NCBI GenBank assembly: GCA_937916345.1 | Contig: CALFUE010000126.1 | Location: 1 to 7,487 of the forward strand | Length of the DNA: 7,487 nucleotides | Direction: 5' to 3' | DNA from: an uncultured bacterium | Lineage (GTDB): Bacteria; Bacillota; Clostridia; Lachnospirales; Lachnospiraceae | In this document: in pieces, positions 1-6,541 of the stretch | Layout: every line of letters starts with the position of its first letter | How positions within the stretch are numbered: position 1 is the first letter of the stretch | The notes under the pieces: model-generated | Told to the model about the DNA's origin: nothing | Database searches by the model: none | What the model saw: only the letters and a program-made list of their open reading frames with translations | Made by a program: the position numbers and the translations under genes

Positions 1-31
1 ACTGGAGTTCAGACGTGTGCTCTTCCGATCT
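1..31 (+). other. Illumina TruSeq adapter remnant (not genomic)
   Basis: These 31 bases match the 3' part of the standard Illumina TruSeq read-2/index adapter, ending in the diagnostic GCTCTTCCGATCT. They are library sequence left at the contig end, not biology. Translated in the frame of the following gene, the adapter gives a spurious GTG-initiated start MCSSDL, a known signature of adapter contamination in predicted proteins. Genomic sequence begins at about base 32. Confidence 0.98.
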
Positions 32-308
32 GGTTCTCGGGGAGGACACAAAGGAGGAGACCCTCGGGTATTCCTATTTAAACCGTATCAGAAGAGATTT
101 GGGAGAGATCTTCGATGAGGCCGGATTCCCCGACATAGTCATTAGAAAACGCGGTGGTATAGGGCTTGACATTTCGGGTATTTCGTGTGATTATTACGAG
201 TTGTTGAACGGGACGGTGACAGCTGCCTCCTATAACGGTGAGTATATGAGCCAGTATTCATGGGCAGAGCCTACCAATGGGGAACTTTGGTACAGATACA
301 GGGAATAG
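32..308 (+). CDS. Response regulator with SARP/BTAD-like output domain, C-terminal fragment
   Basis: This is the last ~91 residues of a gene whose 5' part lies off the window; the true start is not present, and the GTG at 15 lies inside adapter. The visible part fits the C-terminal output region of response regulators that carry a winged helix plus a bacterial transcriptional activator (BTAD, SARP-like) domain, common in Lachnospiraceae. The recognisable elements are a helix-rich stretch with RIRRDLGEIFDEAG, then IVIRKRGGIGLD, then CDYYELLNG, and the near-terminal GEYMSQYSWAE. The expected N-terminal receiver domain with its phospho-acceptor Asp is missing from the window, so the regulator assignment rests on the C-terminal motifs and on the sensor kinase that begins a few bases after the TAG stop. 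Predicted role: a cytoplasmic DNA-binding transcription factor controlled by that kinase. Its targets are unknown. Confidence 0.72.
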
Positions 309-315
309 TCGGCAT

Positions 316-1578
316 ATGAATTCACTTATCTCAGCGACAGCGGATTTTACGGCTGCTGTCTTTATATTGGGCCTCCTGATCGGAAGTTTTGCAGGATTAA
401 AAGAAAGAAGTACTTCCGGTCGTTATTTGGTCATTCTTCTGGCTGATCTGCTCGTAATGCTGGTAAGTCAGGGTGTTTGGTATATTTTTATCTATCTGGG
501 AACGGTAAATATTCTACTGGAGCTCATAGCTGTGTCAAGCTATTTTGCCCTGCTTACGATATATCCGATCTATATCCGTTATATTATAACAGAAAAAAAT
601 GAGTGTTCTGTTGTGTGGGCTATAGCCGCCTGTATCGTTGGCACTGCGGGATTGCTATACTGGATATGGAGCAGAGTGACAGGACTTGTTTTCATCGGCA
701 GCGACGGGCAGACTACCCCTGGCGTTTTTTATGTCATAGGACAGATATTCGGGTACGTGCTGATAATGATGGTTGTTATTATGCTCATTATACACCGCGG
801 TAGTTTCACCCCCGGCTCCATGGCTCTGCACCTGGGGTATATTGCCGTTCCGTCAGCTGTATCGGTGATACGCAGCTATGTGGGAGGACCAAACCTGCTG
901 TACACCGCCATCGCGGTCATGCTTTTTGCCATAGCCATGTCGGATCGTATCCGGGAGTTGAGAGATTGCATGGATCAGAGATCCCACATTTCCGATATGG
1001 AGATGGCTCTTTTGGTCCAGCAGGTACAGCCCCACTTTTTGTACAATATACTAAATACCGTTTATCATCTCTGCAGCAGAGATCCGGAGAGCGCAAAGGA
1101 GCTTTTGGGGGATTTTTCCGATTATCTGAGAACCAATCTGTCAGCCATCACATCTCAGGAGCCTGTACCCGTCAGCTGGGAGCTTCAGACGGTAGAGAAT
1201 TATGTGCGTCTGGAAAAAGCGAGATTTGAGGAACGTCTGGAGATCGAATATGATATCGCATGTCAGGATTTTATGCTCCCGCCGCTGTCAGTGCGACCGT
1301 TGGTGGAAAATGCAATAGTGCACGGTATGGGAAAGGTGGCTCATCCGCTGCATATCAGGATATCGACCTGTGATCATCCTGACAGATATGAGGTGATGGT
1401 GACGGACGATGGTCCCGGTTATGTCGACGGAGTTTATCCCGATGACGGGAGGAAGCATGTAGGGCTGATAAATTTAAGAAAGCGGCTTTCTATGATGGTG
1501 GACGGAGTTCTGGAAATATCGGGTAAGCATGAAATGGGAACCACTGCAATAATAAGAATTCCAAAGAGAAAAAAATGA
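316..1578 (+). CDS. Membrane sensor histidine kinase, GHKL/LytS-YesM type
   Basis: A 420-residue two-component sensor kinase. Residues ~10-210 hold six or seven hydrophobic helices with little extracellular sequence, resembling 7TM-type sensor regions, so the signal may be sensed in or near the membrane. A short linker (~210-230) leads to the His_kinase domain (PF06580 type), with the phospho-acceptor His240 in QVQPHFLYNILN. The HATPase domain follows: N-box LVENAIVHGM (329-338), G1 DDGPGY (364-369), G2 HVGLINLRKRL (381-391) and a final MGTTAIIRIP. All key residues are present. I chose the ATG at 316, with AGGGA at 300-304 upstream, because it puts the first membrane helix near the N-terminus. 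An in-frame ATG at 277 would overlap the regulator gene by 32 bp and has a poorer ribosome binding site. The kinase probably phosphorylates the regulator encoded just upstream. The signal cannot be inferred. Confidence 0.9.
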   Translation: MNSLISATADFTAAVFILGLLIGSFAGLKERSTSGRYLVILLADLLVMLVSQGVWYIFIYLGTVNILLELIAVSSYFALLTIYPIYIRYIITEKNECSVVWAIAACIVGTAGLLYWIWSRVTGLVFIGSDGQTTPGVFYVIGQIFGYVLIMMVVIMLIIHRGSFTPGSMALHLGYIAVPSAVSVIRSYVGGPNLLYTAIAVMLFAIAMSDRIRELRDCMDQRSHISDMEMALLVQQVQPHFLYNILNTVYHLCSRDPESAKELLGDFSDYLRTNLSAITSQEPVPVSWELQTVENYVRLEKARFEERLEIEYDIACQDFMLPPLSVRPLVENAIVHGMGKVAHPLHIRISTCDHPDRYEVMVTDDGPGYVDGVYPDDGRKHVGLINLRKRLSMMVDGVLEISGKHEMGTTAIIRIPKRKK

Positions 1579-1600
1579 AGCGGCAGCGATGGTATTATCA

Positions 1601-1607
1601 GAGGAGG
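1601..1607 (+). promoter_or_regulatory. Ribosome binding site deciding the pyrophosphorylase start
   Basis: GAGGAGG lies 8 bases before the ATG at 1616. An in-frame ATG at 1589 lies upstream of this site and would place it inside the coding region, so 1616 is the better start. Confidence 0.85.
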
Positions 1608-1615
1608 AGACGATA

Positions 1616-2839
1616 ATGAATAAAACTGAAGCATTAGAAAAACTGGAGGCCTTCGGGCAGGGACATGTGCTGGGGTTCTTTGACGAGTTGAGCGAGGCAC
1701 AGCAGGAGAGTCTGCTGGCACAGATAGAGGAGACTGACTTAAGTGTATTGTCCCATATCATAGACAAAAAGGATATTAGCCGGGGCACTTTTTCTCCCCT
1801 TGCAGCAATGCAGCGTGATGAGATTGTAAAGCGCGAAAAGGAATTCCGTGACGAGGGCATATCTCTGATAAAAAAAGGGAAGACAGCGGCGCTGCTGCTC
1901 GCCGGAGGTATGGGAACGCGTCTTGGCTCGGATGCTCCTAAGGGAATGTACGATATCGGTCTGACCAGGCCCGTCTATATTTTCCAGCGACTCATCGAAA
2001 ATCTTCTGGAAGTGGTAAAGGAGTCTGATACCTGGATTCGCCTGTTTATCATGACCAGCGAAAAAAATCATGAGGCAACTGTCAGCTTTTTAAGGGAGCA
2101 CGATTATTTTGGATACAAAGAGGACCGCGTTGTATTCTTCAAGCAGAGTATGGCGCCCGCGTGCGATTATAATGGAAAGCTCTATATGGAGGCGAAGGAC
2201 AGGATCTCCACATCGCCGAACGGCAATGCCGGTTGGTACTCCTCCATGGTTTGCGCCGGGTTGGACAGAATTTTGACGGATGAGGGGATCGAGTGGATCA
2301 ATATCTTTGCGGTGGACAATGTTTTGCAGCGGATCTGTGACCCGTGTTTTCTGGGGGCGACGGCTCTGGCCGGAGTGTCCGTCGGTGCAAAGGTGGTAAA
2401 AAAAGCAGCTCCCGATGAGAAGGTCGGTGTCATGTGCCTGGAGGATGGGAAACCGTCCATTGTTGAATACTATGAGCTGTCCCGGGAGATGATGGACGAT
2501 AAGGATGAGAATGGCGATCCGGCATATAATTACGGCGTCATCCTGAACTACCTGTTTCATGTGCCGGAGCTTGATGCTGTCGCGGATGACAAGATGCCGA
2601 TGCATATTGTGGAAAAGAAGATCGCGCATATTGACGATAAAGGAAATGAAGTAAAACCGTCGGAGCCGAACGGCTATAAATTTGAGCGTCTCGTTCTTGA
2701 TATGATACATCAGCTGGATTCCTGCCTGCCTTATGAGGTCATCCGTGAGAAAGAATTCGCTCCCATCAAGAATCCTGCTGGAGTTGACTCCGTAGAGTCG
2801 GCTCGTGAGCTGCTTCAAAAAAACGGTATTACACTTTAA
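1616..2839 (+). CDS. UDP-sugar pyrophosphorylase, UDPGP family, UAP1/AGX-like
   Basis: A 407-residue soluble nucleotidyltransferase that joins UTP and a sugar 1-phosphate to give a UDP-sugar and pyrophosphate. After a helical N-terminal region (~1-85) comes the nucleotide-binding signature LAGGMGTRLG (95-104) followed by SDAPKGMYDIGL. Further family landmarks are FMTSE-like FIMTSE (near 145-150), FFKQSMAP (~174-181), SPNGNAGWYSSM (~200-211, equivalent to the PDGNGGLY loop of eukaryotic enzymes), AVDNVLQRICDP (~232-243), GAKVVKKAAPDEKVGV, VEYYELS, KPSEPNGYKFE (~347-357) and REKEFAPIKN. The order and spacing match eukaryotic UDP-N-acetylhexosamine pyrophosphorylases better than bacterial GlmU or GalU. 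Substrate is therefore probably GlcNAc-1-P or GalNAc-1-P, but bacterial members are often annotated as glucose-1-P uridylyltransferases and sequence alone does not settle it. The gene starts 37 bp after the kinase stop, with no terminator between, so co-transcription is plausible. Confidence 0.9.
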   Translation: MNKTEALEKLEAFGQGHVLGFFDELSEAQQESLLAQIEETDLSVLSHIIDKKDISRGTFSPLAAMQRDEIVKREKEFRDEGISLIKKGKTAALLLAGGMGTRLGSDAPKGMYDIGLTRPVYIFQRLIENLLEVVKESDTWIRLFIMTSEKNHEATVSFLREHDYFGYKEDRVVFFKQSMAPACDYNGKLYMEAKDRISTSPNGNAGWYSSMVCAGLDRILTDEGIEWINIFAVDNVLQRICDPCFLGATALAGVSVGAKVVKKAAPDEKVGVMCLEDGKPSIVEYYELSREMMDDKDENGDPAYNYGVILNYLFHVPELDAVADDKMPMHIVEKKIAHIDDKGNEVKPSEPNGYKFERLVLDMIHQLDSCLPYEVIREKEFAPIKNPAGVDSVESARELLQKNGITL

Positions 2840-2914
2840 GGTTAAGATAAATCCTGCCCCGGAGAGTGTGTTTCCTGCGACAGCAGCGATGATTCGACGG
2901 GTTGGAAATGCAAG

Positions 2915-2921
2915 AAAGGAG
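2915..2921 (+). promoter_or_regulatory. Ribosome binding site of the PAP2 phosphatase gene
   Basis: AAAGGAG lies 7 bases before the ATG at 2929 and supports that start. The rest of the 89-bp gap (2840-2928) shows no convincing promoter and no GC-rich hairpin with a T-run. Confidence 0.8.
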
Positions 2922-2928
2922 TTAAAAA

Positions 2929-3903
2929 ATGGAAATTGACATTCAGTATTTACTGCTGCTGCAGGATCTGAGGAATGCCACAGGAGGTGTATTCGACGAA
3001 TTTTTTAATGCACTGTCAAAATTTGCGGTCGATATCCTGCCATTCCTCCCATTCGTGATCTTCTGGGCCGTGGACAAGAAGTGGGGTTACCGATTCATTA
3101 CCACATGGGGTGTGGGCGAGATATTAAACGGAATTATAAAGCTGACCGTCTGCGCCTACCGCCCATGGATACGGTCCGATCTGATCGAACCCGCGGGAGA
3201 TTCAAAGGTTGCGGCGACAGGTTATTCCTTCCCCAGCGGACATACTACGGTGGGAACTGCCATGTATGGTACGACATTCGTCTGGCAAAAGGACAAAAAG
3301 AGGTGGATCGCGGTGCTGTGCGCTGTCTTGATCGCTTTGACGGGATTTTCCAGAAACTTTCTGGGAGTGCATACTCCACAGGATGTCATCGTCGGATTTT
3401 GTGTATCCGTTATCATAATTCTGGTGGTCGGAGCCGTATCAAAAAAGCTTGACGGAAATGAAAAGGCGATCGATATCCTGACATTGGCGGGATGTGTTGT
3501 CGTCGTCGCCACGATCCTCTATATCACGCTGAAGCCATATCCCATGGACTATGTGGACGGTGAGCTGCTGGTGGATCCGCAGAAGATGATGAACGATTCC
3601 TTTAAGGCCTGCGGTGCGTTTCTGGGTATCATGCTCGGAAGTTACATCGACAGACATAAGCTCCATTACGAGATCCCAACAGGTTCCGCCGGGCTGCCTC
3701 TTCTGACAGTCATAGGCATCGCCATCATGTTCGCGTGGAAGGAATGGTTCGCTCCGGCGACTGTCGTAGCGGCATTCGGAGATCACTGGGGCAATTTGAC
3801 AGCTCGCTTTATTATGGTACTTTTCGCAATGTGGATATGGCCTGTAGTGATAAACAAGGAGTGCAAAACCCGTTACTTTCGCGGCCGGAACGGCTGTGAA
3901 TAG
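2929..3903 (+). CDS. PAP2-family membrane phosphatase
   Basis: A 324-residue integral membrane phosphatase of the type-2 phosphatidic acid phosphatase superfamily. All three catalytic motifs are intact: C1 KLTVCAYRP (71-79, KX6RP), C2 PSGH (102-105) and C3 SRNFLGVHTPQD (141-152, SRX5HX3D). His148 is the expected nucleophile and His105 the general acid. Several hydrophobic helices surround the motifs (~33-48, ~125-140, ~152-171), and the C-terminal half adds about four more (~184-201, 224-240, 254-273, 290-309), making it longer than a minimal ~200-residue PAP2 protein. Family members remove phosphate from phosphatidic acid, phosphatidylglycerol phosphate, undecaprenyl pyrophosphate or related lipids at the membrane; the substrate here is not determinable. 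It follows the pyrophosphorylase gene by 89 bp, which would suit a role in lipid-carrier recycling for envelope glycans, but that is inference. Confidence 0.93.
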   Translation: MEIDIQYLLLLQDLRNATGGVFDEFFNALSKFAVDILPFLPFVIFWAVDKKWGYRFITTWGVGEILNGIIKLTVCAYRPWIRSDLIEPAGDSKVAATGYSFPSGHTTVGTAMYGTTFVWQKDKKRWIAVLCAVLIALTGFSRNFLGVHTPQDVIVGFCVSVIIILVVGAVSKKLDGNEKAIDILTLAGCVVVVATILYITLKPYPMDYVDGELLVDPQKMMNDSFKACGAFLGIMLGSYIDRHKLHYEIPTGSAGLPLLTVIGIAIMFAWKEWFAPATVVAAFGDHWGNLTARFIMVLFAMWIWPVVINKECKTRYFRGRNGCE

Positions 3904-3938
3904 TAACCAAAACTAAGGATGTGGTCAGTAAAATTTTC

Positions 3939-3967
3939 TTGATTTTTTTGAGATATATGTGTATTAT
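3939..3967 (+). promoter_or_regulatory. Predicted sigma-A-type promoter of the transporter operon
   Basis: A -35 element TTGATT (3939-3944) and a -10 element TATTAT (3962-3967) are separated by 17 bp, in a strongly AT-rich gap. Transcription would begin at about 3974, leaving a 5' leader of roughly 50 nt. An overlapping TATACT (3965-3970) is an alternative -10, but its 20-bp spacing is poor. This is the only convincing promoter in the window and marks the transporter genes as a separate unit. Confidence 0.65.
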
Positions 3968-3985
3968 ACTCTCGACAACTAAATA

Positions 3986-4001
3986 GTAGGGATTATCCTA
4001 C
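3986..4001. promoter_or_regulatory. Short palindrome in the transporter leader, possible operator or hairpin
   Basis: GTAGG (3986-3990) and CCTAC (3997-4001) form a perfect 5-bp inverted repeat around a 6-base centre. It starts about 12 bases downstream of the predicted transcription start and ends before the ribosome binding site. It could bind a repressor as DNA or form a weak RNA hairpin. It is too short, and lacks a following T-run, to be an intrinsic terminator. A chance palindrome of this size is possible. Confidence 0.35.
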
Positions 4002-4006
4002 CAGAC

Positions 4007-4014
4007 AGAGGAGG
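4007..4014 (+). promoter_or_regulatory. Strong ribosome binding site of the binding-protein gene
   Basis: AGAGGAGG lies 9 bases before the ATG at 4024, in a purine-only run that continues to the start codon. This predicts high translation, as is usual for the binding protein, which is normally made in excess over its permeases. Confidence 0.8.
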
Positions 4015-4023
4015 AAGAAGAGG

Positions 4024-5583
4024 ATGAAAAAGAAGTTACTTAGTCTCATTCTTGCTGTTTCGATGACTGCACTGTGCGGGTGCGCAGGCGGTACATCAGT
4101 TCAATCGGGGGATAAGCCTGAAGTCGGATCAGATGTACCCGTGGACGAGAATGCTCCGGTATACGGAGGAAATATAGTCGTAGGGGTACAGCAGGATATT
4201 GACAGTCTTGACCCACACAAAGCAACAGCGGCAGGAACTAAAGAGATTCTGTTCAACATTTTCGAGGGCTTGGTAAAGCCCGACGAAGACGGCAATTTAA
4301 TCGGTGCAGTGGCGAGTGGGTATACATTATCCGAAGACGGATATACGTATACCTTTTTTCTTCGTGAGGGAGTGAAATTCCACAACGGAGAGACCGTTAC
4401 TGCTGAAGACGTCAAATATTCTCTGGAGAGAGCGTCAGGGCTCCTTGACGGAACACCTCTGATTTCCGTTCTGTCAATAGTCACGGATGTGACCGTTTCA
4501 GACGACGGAAAAGAAGTCACGGTCACGGTATCAGACCCCAATCCTGAATTGATCTATAACTTCACGGCTGCCATCATTCCCGCGGGAAGCGGCGAAGACA
4601 GTGAGAGCGAACCGATCGGCACGGGACCCTTCAAATTCGTGTCCTACAAGCCGCAGGAGAGCATCGTGGTAGAAAAAAATCAGGATTACTGGGTGGAGGG
4701 AGTGCCATATGTAGACGGGGCAACCTTCAAGATCATAGCGGATCCCGATACCGCGCTTTTGGAGATGAAGGGAGGCAATATCGATATATATGCCTACCTG
4801 ACGGATTCCCAGGCGACAGAAATATCGGATTATATGAATGTCGAGCACGCGGCTTCAAATGTGGTTCAGGCGCTGTTCTTAAACAACGCAGTGGCGCCCT
4901 TTGACGATGTGAATGTGAGACGGGCCGTGTGCTATGCTTTAGGTGGCGACGAGGTCAATGAATTCGTTGCCGGAGGCAATGGCACCGTGGTGGCATCAGC
5001 CATGCTCCCGGCTTTGGGCGATTATTATAATGATGTGACGAGTATTTACGGTACTTCGGCGGATCCCGGGAAGGCGAAGGAGGTGCTGGCCGAGGCAGGC
5101 TACACAGACGGCATCAGTTTCCGGATCGATGTGCCCTCCAATTACGAATTCCACATGCAGACAGCGGAGGTCATTGCCGAGCAGATGAAGGCTGCGGGCA
5201 TAGATGCGACCATCAACCCAGTAGAGTGGAATACCTGGCTCTCCGATATCTATACCGACAGAAATTACCAGGCAACCATATCGGGGATCACCAGCGATCT
5301 GACGCCGGGATATCTCATGGATCGTTTTGAGAGTACTTCCTCAAAGAACTTCATAAATTACGCGTCCGGGGTATTTGATGCCGAGCTCGCGGCGAAAAAC
5401 GCCCGGAAGACTCTTGAAGGCAGAGTCGCTCATTACAAGAAACTGCAGGAGATCATGGCGGATGATGCCGCTACGGCCTTTATCCAGATCGGACCTGTGA
5501 CCACCGCTTTCTCAAAAAACTTACACGGATACAAATTTTACCCTGTTTATGTGCAGGATTTGAGTACAGTTTATAAATCATGA
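4024..5583 (+). CDS. Peptide/nickel-type ABC transporter substrate-binding lipoprotein
   Basis: A 519-residue extracytoplasmic binding protein of the SBP_bac_5 family (PF00496; OppA/DppA/NikA type, cluster C). It has a lipoprotein signal peptide: MKKK, a hydrophobic core (5-17) and the lipobox LCGC with Cys20 as the expected lipidated residue. Cys18 at the -2 position is slightly unusual. A Gly/Ser/Asp-rich linker (21-45) tethers the protein to the membrane. Family landmarks are SLDPHKATA (61-69), EGLVKPDEDGNL (81-92), FFLREGVKFHNGETVTAEDVKYSLER (split over 111-136), GTGPFKFVSY (199-208), YWVEGVPYVDGA (222-233) and the DVNVRRAVCYAL segment (295-306). It delivers solute to the two permeases encoded directly downstream. 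Oligo- or dipeptide is the likeliest substrate, but nickel, opines or oligosaccharides are handled by the same family, and the sequence does not decide. Confidence 0.93.
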   Translation: MKKKLLSLILAVSMTALCGCAGGTSVQSGDKPEVGSDVPVDENAPVYGGNIVVGVQQDIDSLDPHKATAAGTKEILFNIFEGLVKPDEDGNLIGAVASGYTLSEDGYTYTFFLREGVKFHNGETVTAEDVKYSLERASGLLDGTPLISVLSIVTDVTVSDDGKEVTVTVSDPNPELIYNFTAAIIPAGSGEDSESEPIGTGPFKFVSYKPQESIVVEKNQDYWVEGVPYVDGATFKIIADPDTALLEMKGGNIDIYAYLTDSQATEISDYMNVEHAASNVVQALFLNNAVAPFDDVNVRRAVCYALGGDEVNEFVAGGNGTVVASAMLPALGDYYNDVTSIYGTSADPGKAKEVLAEAGYTDGISFRIDVPSNYEFHMQTAEVIAEQMKAAGIDATINPVEWNTWLSDIYTDRNYQATISGITSDLTPGYLMDRFESTSSKNFINYASGVFDAELAAKNARKTLEGRVAHYKKLQEIMADDAATAFIQIGPVTTAFSKNLHGYKFYPVYVQDLSTVYKS

Positions 5584-6539
5584 AATTTGTTATTAGACGA
5601 CTTATCACCTTGATAGTGACGCTGCTCCTCGTATCAGTTATGGCCTTCGTGGCGTTTCAGATCATCCCGGGAGATGTGGTCAGAGGATTGTTGGGCACGG
5701 AGGCCACTCCTGAGAGGGAGGCGGCGCTTCGTGCTGAGCTGATGCTGGATGAACCCCCCGTCACCCGCTATTTTCACTGGATGGGCGGGGTGCTGACGGG
5801 AAACCTGGGCACCAGCTACAGATACGCAAAAAATATGAATGAGATGATGCCGGTGGCTGAGCTGATTGGCGACAAGCTGCCGGTGACGCTCACTCTCGCG
5901 CTGTTATCCGTCATTCTGATAATATTGGTATCAATACCGCTCGGTGTGCTCTGGGCCAGGACCACCAGCGGTTTTTTCGATGGGTTCTTAAATGTGATCA
6001 CACAGATCTCCATGGCGGTTCCCTCGTTTTTTATCGGAGTTATGGTCACTTATGTCTGCGGCATTCTGGTGCATCTATTCGTGCCCGGCGGTTATGTGAG
6101 CTATCGTGAGGATCCCGCAGGCTTTGTAGGTTATCTTATTTTTCCGGCCATATCCATAGCAATCCCAAAGATCGCCATGACGGCGAGATTTCTTCGCAAT
6201 TCCATGCTGACGGAATTTAAGGCGGACTATGTGCGTACCGCTTACTCAAAGGGCGCTACAAAGCTCCGTGTCATGTATCACCATGTGCTGAAAAATGCCA
6301 TGATACCGGTCATTACCTTTCTGGGAATGATAGTGGCGGAGATAGTTGCGGGCTCCATCGTCATAGAGCAGGTGTTCTCGCTTCCCGGGGTAGGGAGGCT
6401 GCTCATAAGCTCTATCTCAACCAGAGATTTCCCCGTGGTCGAGATATTGATAATGTATATAACAGGTGTTGTGATAATAGTCTATTTCGTGATAGATGTG
6501 CTCTACCGCATCGCGGATCCCAGGATCAGTGAGAAATAA
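5580..6539 (+). CDS. ABC transporter permease, OppB/DppB type
   Basis: A 319-residue inner-membrane permease (BPD_transp_1 fold with the OppB/DppB N-terminal extension). The first helix (~7-29) runs into the family-typical IIPGD (28-32), followed by an external region with GNLGTSY (74-80). Five more helices lie at ~101-125, 135-163, 183-200, 244-265 and 287-308. The cytoplasmic EAA loop that contacts the ATPase is visible in AYSKGATKLRVMYHHVLKNA and the following MIP (221-243). FSLPGVGRLL (266-275) is another conserved OppB segment. Length is normal for the family. The ATG overlaps the TGA of the binding-protein gene in an ATGA arrangement, and no good ribosome binding site precedes it, so translation is probably coupled to the upstream gene. 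It should pair with the next gene's product to form the membrane channel. Confidence 0.94.
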   Translation: MKFVIRRLITLIVTLLLVSVMAFVAFQIIPGDVVRGLLGTEATPEREAALRAELMLDEPPVTRYFHWMGGVLTGNLGTSYRYAKNMNEMMPVAELIGDKLPVTLTLALLSVILIILVSIPLGVLWARTTSGFFDGFLNVITQISMAVPSFFIGVMVTYVCGILVHLFVPGGYVSYREDPAGFVGYLIFPAISIAIPKIAMTARFLRNSMLTEFKADYVRTAYSKGATKLRVMYHHVLKNAMIPVITFLGMIVAEIVAGSIVIEQVFSLPGVGRLLISSISTRDFPVVEILIMYITGVVIIVYFVIDVLYRIADPRISEK

Positions 6540-6541
6540 GG

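Noticed and set aside
15..308. Complete 97-residue protein starting at GTG 15
   Set aside because: The start codon and first five codons lie in adapter sequence, with the sixth spanning the junction. The real gene is truncated at the window edge.
277..315. Upstream ATG as the start of the sensor kinase
   Set aside because: It would overlap the regulator gene by 32 bp and has a weaker ribosome binding site than the ATG at 316; not fully excluded.
2090..2818. Long minus-strand open frame of 242 codons
   Set aside because: It is antisense to the pyrophosphorylase, whose plus-strand protein has clear family motifs throughout. The antisense translation shows no recognisable domain and no ribosome binding site.
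3930..3950. T-run 3943-3949 as an intrinsic terminator for the phosphatase gene
   Set aside because: No GC-rich stem precedes the T-run; the only pairing is a few A-T pairs. The run fits better as part of the AT-rich promoter spacer.
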